A stretch of DNA of 64,000 nt from Alphaproteobacteria bacterium (GCA_016124635.1 WGNJ01000005.1:1-64000), one strand, 5' to 3'. Shown: positions 25,335-36,200, numbered from the stretch's first letter. Translations and numbers: made by a program. The notes: generated by a model not told the origin, from the letters alone.

Positions 25335-26141
25335 ATGTTGAAGGTGCTTGTCAGCGCGCTTGCCGCGCTATTCTTTGCTGCATCGCAAGCAGTCGCTACA
25401 GACACACCGGTGCAAGTGATGGTGCTCGGCACCTTCTACCTGGACAATCCGGGCCAAGACATCGCCAATCTTCAGGTCGACGACGTCATGACGCCGAAAC
25501 GCCAGGCCGAGATCGGCACCATTCTTGACGGCCTCGCCCACTACAACCCGACAGTCATCGCCGTCGAGAGCCGGCGCCGCCAGCCCGGATCGTTGCTCAG
25601 TGAGAGCTACGCGCAATTCCTTGCGGGAGCTCTGCCGCCGAACAAAAGCGAGGTCGTTCAGTTCGGCTATCGATTAGCGCAACGCCTGCATCTCCCGAAT
25701 GTGTACGCGGTCGATGTCGAGGGCGATTTTCCGTTCGAGGCCGTCATGGAATTCGCCAAGAAAAACGGCAGCGAGTCCGCGATCAATGGGCAGATCCAGT
25801 CCATACAAAGCGAGATCGCTCGGCAGTCCGAATTTCTCAAGACGCACAGCCTGGCCGCCCTTCTCCGCATCCATAACGATCCGCTGAAGATCGCGATGGG
25901 CAACAAATTCTATGTCGACCTTCTGAGTTACGGCATGCTGGATGAGCAACCAGGCGTCGCCGTCGTCTCAAGCTGGTACACACGCAACTTCAACATCTGC
26001 GCGCGTGTAGTCCAAACGGCAAAACCGGGAGATCGCGTGCTGGTGATCTTCGGCAGCGGCCACGCATATCTGCTGCGTCACTGCTTTGGCGGCCTCAGCA
26101 ACTATCAGCTCGTTGAGCCGAACGATTATCTACCGCAGTAG
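25335..26141 (+). CDS. Secreted DUF5694/TraB-like protein
   Basis: A 268-residue exported protein with a signal peptide (about 1-22, ending SQAVAT). The mature part matches the DUF5694 type: VMVLGTFYLDNPGQD, RQAEIGTILDGLAHYNPTVIAVES, ESYAQFLAG, FGYRLAQRL, and the C-terminal FGSGHAYLLRHC. The GTFH/GxGH-like layout is shared with TraB/ChaN-type proteins whose catalytic role is unclear. GGGGAGG is an excellent ribosome-binding site. It lies 11 bases after the HIT gene. Confidence 0.7.
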   Translation: MLKVLVSALAALFFAASQAVATDTPVQVMVLGTFYLDNPGQDIANLQVDDVMTPKRQAEIGTILDGLAHYNPTVIAVESRRRQPGSLLSESYAQFLAGALPPNKSEVVQFGYRLAQRLHLPNVYAVDVEGDFPFEAVMEFAKKNGSESAINGQIQSIQSEIARQSEFLKTHSLAALLRIHNDPLKIAMGNKFYVDLLSYGMLDEQPGVAVVSSWYTRNFNICARVVQTAKPGDRVLVIFGSGHAYLLRHCFGGLSNYQLVEPNDYLPQ

Positions 26142-26528
26142 CTACTTTCCGACGGGATTGCAGCAACCGCGCAGCAGACCCTCCCCGTCTTCAAGCAGGA
26201 TTCCGTAGGCGAGAGGCTCGTCTCCGTCCGTATCGCTGCACGACTGCTGACCCTCATCGAAGATCAGCGCTTGCCGGTTCACCCCCTCGAACATCACGCG
26301 CCATGTCGTGATTCGGCCTGCCGCTCGGCTAATGCTACGGACCGTCCAAGGCACCGGTTGATTGTCCCAGGTGTAGACGGCGTCTCTGCCGTCCTTGATC
26401 GAGAGACCCCAAAACGGCTCTCCGCCGGCGCACACGAGTGGCGTCGGAAGCCCCGCCACGTCCGCCGCAATGCCGGGCGCGACTGAGACTGACGTCAACA
26501 GCGTTGAGACGACAATCGGAAGGCGCAT
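26142..26528 (-). CDS. Small secreted COG3650-like protein
   Basis: A 128-residue exported protein with a signal peptide (about 1-22). CAGGEPFWGLSIKDGRDAVY followed by WTVRSISRAAGR and a Cys-rich end (GLLRGCCNP) resembles COG3650-type proteins of unknown role. Four cysteines besides the first suggest disulfides in the periplasm. It begins inside the stop of the preceding gene (ATGA), so it is translated with it, in a chain that begins with clpA. Function unknown. Confidence 0.6.
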   Translation of the reverse strand: MRLPIVVSTLLTSVSVAPGIAADVAGLPTPLVCAGGEPFWGLSIKDGRDAVYTWDNQPVPWTVRSISRAAGRITTWRVMFEGVNRQALIFDEGQQSCSDTDGDEPLAYGILLEDGEGLLRGCCNPVGK

Positions 26529-27169
26529 CAGTCGGCCAGCACGGCCATGATGCGCATCTTTGTGCCATCGGGCGTGAACGTGACGTCGAACGTGCGCGTG
26601 ATGCCGCACGCCTGCGCCGACCACTTCTCTCTCCACGCTTTGCCAGGCACCTTGGGCCCCTCGAGCTGCGAATCCGTCAGAAATGCCGGAGAGCCGCAGT
26701 TCAAGCGCTGCGCAATCCCGTTTGCCTGCCGCAGCACCAACTGTGTCGCGCTCTGCTGATACTTCACGCTAGCGAGTGTACGACCCGGCACGCCTGCACG
26801 TAGTTCGGCCGGAGAACTGCCTCGCGGAAACAGATAGACGTTATGCAGCCGCGTCGCCCAGCAGCCCTTGCCGTAGACCGAAATGCGCCAAACCCCCGGT
26901 TTGTTCGGGTCGACGCGCTTCGTCATGTCGTTCATGTCGAAGTGCTCAGCGCCCGCGATCTCAAAGATGCGCTGCATGCCGCAAGGCGGCGCGATACGCC
27001 GGTCGAGCACACCTATGGTCTGCGCGATCCGCTGAGCCAGCTGAACGCTGGTTTCACCTTGAGCCAGCATATGCGGCAGGTCGCCCCGGACGCGGACGTC
27101 CTCCTCGTCCGCGAAGGCAGCCGCGACGGTCGCCGCAATGAGCGCGGCGACGGTCAGCGCAATCTTCAC
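26528..27169 (-). CDS. Secreted protein of unknown function, coupled to clpA
   Basis: A 213-residue exported protein with a signal peptide (about 1-20, ending AAAFA). The mature part has four cysteines (PPCGMQ, GKGCWA, LNCGSP, QACGITR) likely paired in the periplasm, and no motif I know. The start is a GTG that overlaps the clpA stop codon (GTGA), so translation seems coupled. Its own stop overlaps the next secreted protein. The link between a cytosolic unfoldase gene and two periplasmic proteins is probably only a matter of operon layout. Confidence 0.6.
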   Translation of the reverse strand: MKIALTVAALIAATVAAAFADEEDVRVRGDLPHMLAQGETSVQLAQRIAQTIGVLDRRIAPPCGMQRIFEIAGAEHFDMNDMTKRVDPNKPGVWRISVYGKGCWATRLHNVYLFPRGSSPAELRAGVPGRTLASVKYQQSATQLVLRQANGIAQRLNCGSPAFLTDSQLEGPKVPGKAWREKWSAQACGITRTFDVTFTPDGTKMRIMAVLAD

Positions 27170-29520
27170 TTCACCAGCTCCGGCTCGTTCGGCTCGGCGT
27201 CTTCCTCGCCGTCGAGGTCGTCCTTCGGCCGCGTCCGCGCCGGGAGCTGCGGCGCTTCGATCAACTCGAAGGTCAGCCCGGACTTATCCGGCTTCAAGAG
27301 CACGCGCACCGTGCCACCGCGCGCGAGGCGCCCGAACAGGATCTCATCCGCCAGCGGCTTCTTGATGTTCTCTTGGATAACCCGCGCCAAAGGCCGCGCG
27401 CCGAACATCTCATCATAGCCGTGCTCGGCGAGCCACTTCGTGGCCTCAGGCGATAGCTCGAACGTAACGTTGCGGTCGGCAAGCTGCGCTTCGAGCTGCA
27501 GCACGAACTTTTCGACCACCCGTTCGATGATCTCGGGCGAGAGTGCGGAGAACGGAATGACGGCGTCGAGGCGATTGCGGAATTCCGGCGTGAACATGCG
27601 CTTGATCGCTTCCGTATCCTCGCCCTCGCGCTTGCCGCGGCCGAAGCCGATCGACTCGCGAGCACCTTCCGCCGCGCCCGCATTCGTCGTCATGATCAAG
27701 ATCACGTTCCGGAAATCGACTTTCTTTCCGTTGTTGTCGGTGAGTTTGCCGTGATCCATCACCTGCAACAAAATGTTGAAGAGATCGACATGCGCCTTCT
27801 CGATTTCGTCGAGCAACACGACGCAATGCGGCGTCTTGTCGACGGCGTCCGTCAGCAACCCGCCTTGGTCGAATCCGACATATCCCGGCGGCGCGCCGAT
27901 CAGGCGGCTGACCGAGTGGCGCTCCATGTATTCCGACATGTCGAACCGCAAGAGCTCGACGCCCATGATCTTCGCGAGCTGACGCGCGACCTCGGTCTTG
28001 CCGACGCCCGTCGGACCCGAGAACAAGTAGCAGCCGATCGGCTTTTCGGGATCGCGAAGACCGGCGCGCGACATCTTCACCGCCGCCGCTAGTGCCGCAA
28101 TCGCGTGGTCCTGTCCGTACACGACGTGCTTCAGATTGGCGTCGAGATCGCGCAACGCTTCCTGATCGTTCTTCGACACGGTCTTCGACGGGATACGCGC
28201 CATCTTGGAGATGACGTCTTCGATTTCCTTGACGCCGATCGTCTTCTTGCGCCGCGCCTCCGGCACCAACATTTGGGACGCGCCGGTCTCGTCGATCACA
28301 TCGATCGCCTTGTCCGGAAGTTTGCGATCATGGATGTATTTCGAGGACAGCTCGACCGCGGCTTTGATCGCGTCACCCGTATAACGGACCTTGTGATAGC
28401 TCTCGAAGTACGGCTTCAGCCCCTTCAGGATCTTGATCGCGTCGGGGATTGTCGGCTCCTCGACGTCGATCCGCTGGAAGCGACGCACCAGGGCACGGTC
28501 CTTCTCGAAGTGCTGCCTGTACTCTTTGTACGTCGTCGAACCGATGCAGCGCAGGCCGCCTGACTGCAGCGCTGGCTTCAAGAGATTGGAGGCGTCCATT
28601 GCGCCACCGCTCGTAGCGCCAGCGCCGACAACGGTATGAATCTCGTCGATGAACAGGATCGCGCCCTTGAAGTGCTCAAGCTCCTTCACGACGTTCTTCA
28701 GCCGCTCCTCGAAGTCGCCGCGATAGCGCGTGCCCGCGATCAGCGCACCCATGTCGAGCGCGAAAATCGTGCATTCCTTCAGCACTTCCGGCACTTCGCC
28801 GTTGACGATCTTGCGCGCAAGACCCTCGGCAATGGCCGTCTTGCCAACGCCCGGATCGCCCACGAAGAGCGGATTGTTCTTCTGCCGGCGGCAAAGAATC
28901 TGCACCGTGCGCTCGATCTCGAGATCGCGCCCGATAAGCGGATCGATCTTGCCCTGCTTCGCCTTGTTGTTGAGGTTGACACAGTAGGCCTCGAGTGCCT
29001 CCGTGCCTTGCTTGACGACCTTCTCGCCGTCTTCGCCCTCTTCATCGGCGCCGCGCACGGGCCGCGATTCCGCCGCGCCCGGACGCTTCGCGATGCCGTG
29101 GCTGATGTAGCTCACGGCGTCGTAGCGGCTCATGTTCTGTTCTTGCAGGAAGTAGGCAGCGTGGCTCTCGCGCTCGGCAAAGATCGCGACCAAGATATTT
29201 GCGCCGGTGACTTCCTCACGGCCCGACGACTGCACGTGAATGACGGCCCGCTGCACGACGCGTTGGAAACCCGCGGTCGGCTTTGCGTCCTCGCCGTCGT
29301 TCACGGCGAGCGTGGCGAGATCATTCTCCACATAGGCCATCAGATTGCGGCGCAGTACGTCGACGTCGACGTTGCAAGCGCGCATCACTGCCGCGGCGTC
29401 CTGATCGTCGATCAGTGCCAACAGCAGATGTTCGAGCGTCGCGTACTCATGGTTACGCTCGTTGGCGTAAGCCATGGCGCGATGCAGCGTGTTCTGTAGA
29501 GCCTTCGAAAAACTCGCCAC
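27166..29520 (-). CDS. clpA: ClpA unfoldase subunit of the ClpAP protease
   Basis: A 784-residue Clp/Hsp100 ATPase. It has an N-terminal ClpA/ClpS-binding repeat domain (1-145), a first AAA+ module with [10 protein letters not shown] and [19 protein letters not shown], and a second with [14 protein letters not shown] and [11 protein letters not shown]. No ClpB-type middle coiled coil is present. The IGF/ML tripeptide-containing loop that docks on ClpP is expected in the second module (SIGFGR region). ClpAP unfolds and degrades tagged proteins and those delivered by ClpS. The gene lies 32 bases after clpS on the same strand. Confidence 0.96.
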   Translation of the reverse strand: MASFSKALQNTLHRAMAYANERNHEYATLEHLLLALIDDQDAAAVMRACNVDVDVLRRNLMAYVENDLATLAVNDGEDAKPTAGFQRVVQRAVIHVQSSGREEVTGANILVAIFAERESHAAYFLQEQNMSRYDAVSYISHGIAKRPGAAESRPVRGADEEGEDGEKVVKQGTEALEAYCVNLNNKAKQGKIDPLIGRDLEIERTVQILCRRQKNNPLFVGDPGVGKTAIAEGLARKIVNGEVPEVLKECTIFALDMGALIAGTRYRGDFEERLKNVVKELEHFKGAILFIDEIHTVVGAGATSGGAMDASNLLKPALQSGGLRCIGSTTYKEYRQHFEKDRALVRRFQRIDVEEPTIPDAIKILKGLKPYFESYHKVRYTGDAIKAAVELSSKYIHDRKLPDKAIDVIDETGASQMLVPEARRKKTIGVKEIEDVISKMARIPSKTVSKNDQEALRDLDANLKHVVYGQDHAIAALAAAVKMSRAGLRDPEKPIGCYLFSGPTGVGKTEVARQLAKIMGVELLRFDMSEYMERHSVSRLIGAPPGYVGFDQGGLLTDAVDKTPHCVVLLDEIEKAHVDLFNILLQVMDHGKLTDNNGKKVDFRNVILIMTTNAGAAEGARESIGFGRGKREGEDTEAIKRMFTPEFRNRLDAVIPFSALSPEIIERVVEKFVLQLEAQLADRNVTFELSPEATKWLAEHGYDEMFGARPLARVIQENIKKPLADEILFGRLARGGTVRVLLKPDKSGLTFELIEAPQLPARTRPKDDLDGEEDAEPNEPELVK

Positions 29521-29552
29521 CTAAACTCTCTCTCCCCGGCTCGAACGCCGGC

Positions 29553-29894
29553 TCACTCTTTCTCCAGTGTACACTGCAACGGGTGCTGATGCCGCCTGGC
29601 GAAATCGATGACCTGTGCCACCTTTGTTTCCGCCACTTCGTACGTATAGACGCCGCACACGCCGACACCCTGCCGATGCACCTGCAACATGATCCGCTCG
29701 GCATCCGAGCGCGCCTTATTGAAGTAGCGCTCAAGCACATGCACGACGAACTCCATCGGCGTGTAATCGTCGTTCAGCATCAACACCTTGTAGAGGCTCG
29801 GGCGTTTCGTCTTCGGCCGGGTCTTGGTGACCAAGCCGGTCGAGGGACCGCCACCCTGTCCGCCGCCATTGTCGCTGCCGTTCTGCTTACTCAT
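29553..29894 (-). CDS. clpS: ClpS N-end rule adaptor
   Basis: A 113-residue adaptor. After a Gly-rich flexible N terminus (about 1-30) comes the ClpS core: [26 protein letters not shown], with the ND pair that binds the substrate alpha-amino group, then [30 protein letters not shown] and [10 protein letters not shown]. It hands N-degron proteins to ClpAP. The ATG at 29894 is preferred over an in-frame upstream start because the longer form adds unconserved sequence. Confidence 0.95.
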   Translation of the reverse strand: MSKQNGSDNGGGQGGGPSTGLVTKTRPKTKRPSLYKVLMLNDDYTPMEFVVHVLERYFNKARSDAERIMLQVHRQGVGVCGVYTYEVAETKVAQVIDFARRHQHPLQCTLEKE

Positions 29895-29992
29895 TCCTGC
29901 TTCGATCGAATGTCTCAAACGAGGACATTAGATATGATGCGGGGGCAGAATGAAAAGCGCCATAATTCGCTATCGACAGTCCTAATGCGTCG

Positions 29993-30030
29993 CGGAAAAC
30001 AAAGGGTCCGGCAGTTACCCGCCGGACCCT
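29993..30030 (-). terminator. Rho-independent terminator of the phasin gene
   Basis: Ten-base stem AGGGTCCGGC (30003-30012) and GCCGGACCCT (30021-30030). On the reverse strand it is followed by TTTGTTTTCC. It lies 28 bases after the phasin stop. Confidence 0.88.
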
Positions 30031-30058
30031 CTGGTACTTGAAATTGCGTTGATCGCGC

Positions 30059-30529
30059 TTATTCGGCGGCCTGCGACCACGGGTTGCTGGTGCGCAAATT
30101 CTGCGCAGCTTCCGCAAGTTCCGCAAAGCGCGCATTGAGCGGCTCAGCCGCTTGCTTGGCGCTCGTCAGCCACATCTCGTTCAGCTTCGACGCCTGCGAA
30201 ATGTAGGAATCAAGCGCTGTTTTCGCGAAATCCGACTGGACTTCCCAGGCTTCCTGCAAGCTGCGCGCACCGAGGACGGCCTTGAAGGCCGACATGCTGT
30301 CTTCCATGTGCTGCTTGGAGAACGACATCACTTCGCCGTTCATCTGCTCGAATGCCTTGGTCAGCGTCGTGGCGGCCTTCATGTAGGCCTCCATGTTTTC
30401 CTTACCGAAGCCGGCGATGCGCTCGTAACCCTTCGCCGCTTGCTCAAGCCCGTTCTTCATAGCGTCTGCTCCTGTCTTCATCGCCTGCTCGACGGCCTCT
30501 CCGCCGTTTGTTTTCGTCTTAGGTGCCAT
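30059..30529 (-). CDS. Phasin family protein
   Basis: A 156-residue helical protein of the Phasin_2 type: GYERIAGFGKENMEAYMKAATTLTKAFEQMNGEVMSFSK followed by AVLGARSLQEAWEVQSDFAKTALDSYISQASKLNEM. Phasins coat polyhydroxyalkanoate granules and control their size. This suggests the organism stores PHA, though no synthase is in the window. The ATG at 30529 begins MAPKTKTNGG, a normal basic start; upstream in-frame sequence is not credible. A strong terminator follows. Confidence 0.88.
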   Translation of the reverse strand: MAPKTKTNGGEAVEQAMKTGADAMKNGLEQAAKGYERIAGFGKENMEAYMKAATTLTKAFEQMNGEVMSFSKQHMEDSMSAFKAVLGARSLQEAWEVQSDFAKTALDSYISQASKLNEMWLTSAKQAAEPLNARFAELAEAAQNLRTSNPWSQAAE

Positions 30530-30977
30530 AACCTTCAGTCCCTTGGTCCAATTCCTCGTGGAGGAAATGTCTGCAGCACTTAACCAAGCCGCCAGCCCGC
30601 TGGCTCCGTTATGCTGCAGCGCAACATAGCCTATATGAGGAAGCACTACGGAATCGTCAAGTGAAAATTGTGCGACGCACAAAAATCTCGGTCGGGCGAC
30701 TGCGTGGCCCGTTAACCATCAAGCAACAAAGAGGCTCCCATTCTTGCCGGGGCGGATTTGTTTGGCGGTCAAGGGAGGATTTGGCGGAGGCCGACGTATC
30801 AAATCTGCGAACGAACCCCGGAAGAGAATGATCTTACAGCTTTTCAACCGGTTAATTTGTGAGAGACTGCTGATTCTGTTGGCGGTGCCAACGGGGGGCG
30901 ACAGCGAAGGCCGTGGTGTGCTTTTTGCTGATAGGCCGATGGCGGTGAGCCATCCTTAAAACTCACAGGCTTGATGT
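30530..30977. promoter_or_regulatory. Divergent regulatory region, phasin / D,D-carboxypeptidase
   Basis: A 448-base non-coding gap between two divergent genes. It contains TTAACCAT at 30712-30719, the 8-mer known as a CtrA-associated motif in Caulobacter promoters, about 260 bases from the carboxypeptidase start. It also has a C/T-rich and poly-A-rich phasin leader. I could not place -10/-35 elements with confidence. The motif match could be chance at this length. Confidence 0.3.
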
Positions 30978-32438
30978 ATGGCTTGGCGCGTACAGCCAGT
31001 GAAGCTCTTGTTGATCCTTGTGGCGGCGCTCATCGCCATAACGGAGCCCGCGGATGCGCGGAAGAAGCACCACCGACATCACCATCGCCATCATCGACAT
31101 CATCGTGTCGTCTACATCGACCCGACGCCACGCCGGGATCGCGACGCCGCGATTGTCTTGGACGCTTCGACCGGCAGCGTTCTCTACGAGCGTTACGCCG
31201 ACGAGCAGCGCTTTCCTGCGTCACTCACCAAAATGATGACGCTCTACATGCTGTTTGAGGCCCTGCAGAAGGGCCAGGTCTCGCTCTCCACCCAAATGAC
31301 CGTTTCGGCTTACGCCTCAGATCAAGATCCCACGAAGCTCGGTCTCGACGCCGGTGACACGCTCTCCGTCGAGCAGGCAATCAAGGCGATCGTCGTTCGC
31401 TCCGCCAACGATGTGGCCGTCGTCATTGCCGAGCAGCTCGGCGGATCCGAGTTCACATTTGCGCAGCGCATGACAGCCAAGGCACGTCAGCTCGGCATGG
31501 CCCATACCCAATTCGTCAACGCGTCGGGCCTGCCCGACGAGGGCCAGCTGACGACGGCGCGCGACTTGGCAATGTTGAGCCGCCACCTCATCAGCGATTT
31601 CCCGCAATATTATCCATACTTCGACACGCTGAGCTTCTATTGGAATGGCCGCCAATATGACGGCCACAATTCGCTGCTCAAATTCTTCGACGGCGCCGAC
31701 GGCATCAAGACCGGCTACACGCGCATGTCAGGTTACAACCTCGCGACGTCCGCAGTTCGCCGCGGCACACGCTTGATTGCCGTCGTAATGGGCGGCCAGA
31801 CGGCCCACTATCGCGACGTGGCCATGGCTCAAATGCTTGAGGAGCAATTCACAAAACTCGGCCTCGGAAAACAATCGCCCACCCTAGTCGCGATGTCGCC
31901 GATCGTTCCCGACGACGACGAAGTCGCGGCGGTGCAGAATGCCGATAGTGCGCTTGACTCCAAGCCCGAGCCGACATCTCAGGTCGCGACCGCCGCGCCG
32001 CCGGCTGCCGCAGGTGGCGAGAGGATCGTCTCATCGACGCCAATCCCCGATACGCCGCAAATCACGCCGAGGCACAAGCCGGTTCTTGCCAGCGCCCTCC
32101 CGTCTGCGGCCGGAAGTGATCGCAGCGCACTTTCGCTCGCCGCCAACACATGGGGGATTCAGGTCGGCGCTTACTCGGACAAGAGCCAGGCCGAGGTCCA
32201 ACTCAAAAACGTGCGCACCAAGGCCGCCGATCTTATCGGAAACGCGAAGGGCGCCATCGTCGCTCTAGACGTCAGAGGCGAGGCGTTCTACCGCGTTCGC
32301 TTCGGTGCATTCACGCCGGCAAAGGCTGAAGAGCTCTGCAAGAAATTGCAGAACCGCGGCATCAGCTGCTTGACGGTAACCGCCGGTCCTTGGAATCAAA
32401 CCTCGAGCCGCGCGGTTCTGCCTGTCGCCCTACGCTAG
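30978..32438 (+). CDS. D-alanyl-D-alanine carboxypeptidase with SPOR domain and His-rich segment
   Basis: A 486-residue periplasmic penicillin-binding protein of the DacF/PBP5 type. After the signal peptide (1-27) comes a striking basic His stretch at 29-43 (nine His among residues 31-42). The peptidase core has the catalytic SLTK (Ser82, Lys85), SAN (142-144) and KTG (244-246) motifs. An Ala/Pro-rich linker leads to a C-terminal SPOR domain (about 395-475) that binds septal peptidoglycan with denuded glycan strands. It should trim pentapeptides at the division site. It precedes mipZ, which is convergent with a 8-base gap. Confidence 0.93.
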   Translation: MAWRVQPVKLLLILVAALIAITEPADARKKHHRHHHRHHRHHRVVYIDPTPRRDRDAAIVLDASTGSVLYERYADEQRFPASLTKMMTLYMLFEALQKGQVSLSTQMTVSAYASDQDPTKLGLDAGDTLSVEQAIKAIVVRSANDVAVVIAEQLGGSEFTFAQRMTAKARQLGMAHTQFVNASGLPDEGQLTTARDLAMLSRHLISDFPQYYPYFDTLSFYWNGRQYDGHNSLLKFFDGADGIKTGYTRMSGYNLATSAVRRGTRLIAVVMGGQTAHYRDVAMAQMLEEQFTKLGLGKQSPTLVAMSPIVPDDDEVAAVQNADSALDSKPEPTSQVATAAPPAAAGGERIVSSTPIPDTPQITPRHKPVLASALPSAAGSDRSALSLAANTWGIQVGAYSDKSQAEVQLKNVRTKAADLIGNAKGAIVALDVRGEAFYRVRFGAFTPAKAEELCKKLQNRGISCLTVTAGPWNQTSSRAVLPVALR

Positions 32439-32446
32439 ACACCGAC

Positions 32447-33259
32447 TCAGCCGTTCGCCGCTTGCTTGACCGGCAACGGCAAACGCAGCGCCGCGACCAG
32501 CGCGCGCACTTCTTGGCGTGCGGCCAGCTGGGACATTGTGATGCCCTTTGACTTGCCGTCGACCAGATCGAGGATTGTCAGCCCCTTCGGAAACAACTCA
32601 CGGAAGACCACACGCTCGGTGAGCCCAAGCGCCAAACGGAAGCCGATGCGTGCGCCCAACTTTGCCAACGCGTCGTTGACTTTACGCTGGTTTCGCGTGT
32701 CGAGCGGCGACACCCTGTTACGAACGACAAGCCAATCGATATTGCGCCGCGTTTCCATCACATGTCGCTTACGGCTGTCCCACACGCGTTCCGCATAGAC
32801 GCTGGGTGCCTTCACCTCGTTCGTCTCCGGGTCGACGCTGGCAAGTAGGTCGAAGTCCACAAAGCTGTCGTTGAGCGGCGTCACCAAGACCTGCGCGCGC
32901 GTATGAGCCGCGCGCGCGAGCGCCGTGTCGGCGCCCGGGCAATCCACCAGGACGACGTCGCATTCGGCGCCAAGCTCTTCGACGGCACTGTCGAAGCGCG
33001 CACGCTCTTCCGCATCGTCGCCAGCGCCGGGTGTCAGCGTCACCACACGCGGCAGCAGCACGGCGCCATTCCGTCGCTCAGCCCATGCCGCCCGATTGAC
33101 GAAGAACCTCGTCAGGCTCTGCTGGCGCGCGTCGAGATCGATCACGCCGACCCGCGCGCTCGAATAGAGCAAGTCGACAACAAGATGTATGGCGACGGTC
33201 GTCTTCCCCGACCCGCCCTTCTCGTTGCCGATTACGATGACAGGCACCCCCGCCGCCAT
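32447..33259 (-). CDS. mipZ: MipZ-like ParA ATPase for division-site placement
   Basis: A 270-residue ParA/MinD-type ATPase. The deviant Walker A motif is KGGSGKTT, preceded by IVIGNE, and VGVIDLDARQQSLTRFFVNR and VVLVDCPGAD follow. This pattern, particularly DLDxRQQSLTR, marks MipZ rather than ParA or MinD. In Caulobacter MipZ forms a bipolar gradient that restricts FtsZ assembly to midcell by interaction with ParB. The C-terminal region RLALGLTERVVFRELFPKGLTILDL agrees. It is 6 bases from putA on the same strand. Confidence 0.9.
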   Translation of the reverse strand: MAAGVPVIVIGNEKGGSGKTTVAIHLVVDLLYSSARVGVIDLDARQQSLTRFFVNRAAWAERRNGAVLLPRVVTLTPGAGDDAEERARFDSAVEELGAECDVVLVDCPGADTALARAAHTRAQVLVTPLNDSFVDFDLLASVDPETNEVKAPSVYAERVWDSRKRHVMETRRNIDWLVVRNRVSPLDTRNQRKVNDALAKLGARIGFRLALGLTERVVFRELFPKGLTILDLVDGKSKGITMSQLAARQEVRALVAALRLPLPVKQAANG

Positions 33260-33265
33260 GCGCCC

Positions 33266-36200
33266 TCAGGTTCCTGATTCGTCCAAGGACAGCAGGCTAG
33301 CATTGCCGCCCGCCGCCGTCGTGTTCGTCGCGGAAACCCGTTCGACAGCAAATCGATGCAAATAGTGCGGCCCGCCGGCCTTTGGTCCCGTGCCGGAAAG
33401 CCCTTCGCCGCCGAACGGCTGCACGCCGACCACTGCACCGATCTGATTCCGGTTGACGTACATGTTGCCCACCCGCACACGCTCCTGAATGAACTGGGCA
33501 GTATCCTCGATCCGCGTGTGAATCCCGAGCGTAAGACCGTATCCCGTTGCATTGATCGCGTCGCACACCTGTTGGAGACGCGCTGCTTCATAGCGAACGA
33601 CGTGGAGAATTGGCCCAAACACTTCGCGCGGTAGTCGGCTGATACTGTCGATCTCGAATGCGCGCGGCGCAAAGAACGTTCCGTTCGCCGTCTCCGGCCC
33701 GAGGGGCGTCTCAGCGATCAGCTTGCCCTCGCGCGCCATTCGCTGAGCGTGACTTTCGAGATTCTTCAGCGCCTCGTCGTCGATGACGGGACCGACATCG
33801 GTGTCGAGCCTCATCGGATCGCCGAGCTTGATCTCAGCCATCGCGCCGGCAAGCAATTTCAAGACGCGCGGTGCGATATCGTCTTGTAGGAACAGCACCC
33901 GCAGCGCCGAGCAACGTTGCCCGGCACTGTCGAAGGCCGAAGTGACCGCATCTTTGACCAGTTGCTCGGGTAGCGCCGTCGAATCCGCGATCATCGCATT
34001 CAAACCGCCGGTCTCGGCGATGAGCGTCGCGATGGGCCCGTCGCGGCCGGCCAGTGTGCGATTGATCAGTTGGGCGACTTCGGTCGAACCGGTGAAGGCG
34101 ACGCCCACCACGCGCGGATCACGCGTCAACGCGCCGCCGATGGTGGCGCCGTCGCCTGGCAACAGATGCAGCACGTCACCGGGCACGCCGGCTTCGTGCA
34201 GCAGCCGCGTTGCGGCGAAAGCCGTCAGCGGCGTCTGTTCGGCCGGCTTCGCGATCACCGAATTGCCGGCGGCCAAGGCCCCGGCAATCTGCCCCGTAAA
34301 GATCGCGACCGGAAAATTCCACGGGCTGATGCAAGCAAAGACGCCACGCCCGTGCAGCGCCAACTCGTTGCGCTCGCCCGTCGGCCCCGGAAGCATTGTC
34401 GTGCCTTCGAATTCGGAGCGCGCAAGCATCGCGTAGTAGCGCAGGAAGTCGATCGCCTCGCGGACATCTGACAGGCCATTGGCCACTGTCTTTCCGGCTT
34501 CCCGTACGCACAAGCCGACGAGCAACGCCGTGTCGCGCTCAAAGTAGTCCGCTGCGCGTTCAAGGATCGCCGCACGCTTGGCACCGCCCATTGCATCCCA
34601 GGACCACTGCGCTGCGGTCGCGCGGTCGAGCGCCTTTAGCGCCTGCTGCGGCGTCGCCGTTACCACACTGCCGGCCTGCCGCTGCCGATTGGCGGGATCG
34701 AATACGGGCTCAGCCTTTCCCTTCTGCAATTCGCCGCCGATGATCGGCATCGCCGCAACGCCGTTGCCAAGTGCACGCGTGATGTCTTTCAGGAAAGGCT
34801 CGGCGCGCGCAGGATCCGATAGTACGATACCGTGAGAGTTCTTACGGTCGCTGTAGAGATCGCCGGGCAGCGGGATCTTCGGGTGCGGCTTGACTGTCAT
34901 GGCTTCGACCTGTTCGACGGGATCGGCGATGATGTCGGCGATGGGCGCCTCATCGTCCGCGAGGCGATTGACAAAAGACGTGTTGGCGCCGTTCTCGAGC
35001 AGCCGGCGTACAAGATACGCAAGCAGATCTTCGTGCGGCCCCACCGGCGCATAGATGCGGCAGGCGACGCCGAGCTTATCTGCGCCGACTGCTTCGTCGT
35101 ACAGCGCCTCACCCATCCCATGCAGACGCTGGAACTCGTAGTCCGTGCGCTCGCCGGCAATCGCTTTGACGGCGGACAACGTGTGGGCGTTGTGCGTCGC
35201 AAACATCGGAAAGAACACGTCGGGCTGCGCCAATAGCGCCCGCGCGCAAGCGAGGTAGGAGACGTCGGTCGACGCCTTTCGCGTGAACACCGGATAGCCG
35301 TCGAGGCCGAGTTCCTGCGCACGCTTGATCTCGCTATCCCAGTAGGCGCCTTTGACGAGGCGGGTCGGTATCCGCCGCTGCTGCGCCTTCGCCATCTCTG
35401 CGAGCGCGTCGATAACCGCCGTGCAGCGCTTGCCGTAGGCCTGGATCGCGAGCCCCAGCCCTTCCCAACCTTTGAGGTCGCTATGGGCACCCGCGGCCTC
35501 GAAAACATCGAGTTGCAAGTCGAGCCGGTCCGCCTCTTCGGCGTCGATCGTAAAGCCGATACCGGCGTTGCGCGCCGCACGCCCGAGGGCCACGACTTTG
35601 GGCAGCATCTCGGCAAACACGCGTTCGCGTTGCAGAAACTCAAAGCGCGGATGCAACGCTGATAGCTTCACCGAAATCGAATTACGTTCAAAGATGTTAT
35701 GGCGCGGATCGGCGCGCTTCCCGATCGACGCAATCGCGGAGTTATAGGCTGTGAAATAGCGCTCGGCGTCGTGCGCCGTTATCGCCGCTTCGCCCAGCAT
35801 ATCGAACGAGAAACGAAAGCCGCGTTTGGCCCACTCATCACCACGCGAGAGCGCTTCCTCGATCGTGCGCCCGAGCACGAACTGACCGCCCATGATGCGC
35901 ATCGCGAAGTTCATCGCCTGACGGATCACCGGTTCGCCCGAGCGCGCGACAATGCGCCCGAAGATCGAGCTCCAATCGCGCGGACCCTCGCCGAGGTTTA
36001 CGACGCGGCCCGTCAGCATCAGCCCCCACGTCGAGGCATTGACGAACAGCGACGACGACTGACCGAGATGCCTCTCCCAGTGGGCGGTACCGATTTTGTC
36101 TTTGATCAGCTTATCGGCGGTCTCGGCGTCGGGAATGCGCAGCAGCGCCTCGGCAAGGCACATCAGCACGACGCCTTCCTCGGTCGTCAATGCGTACTGA

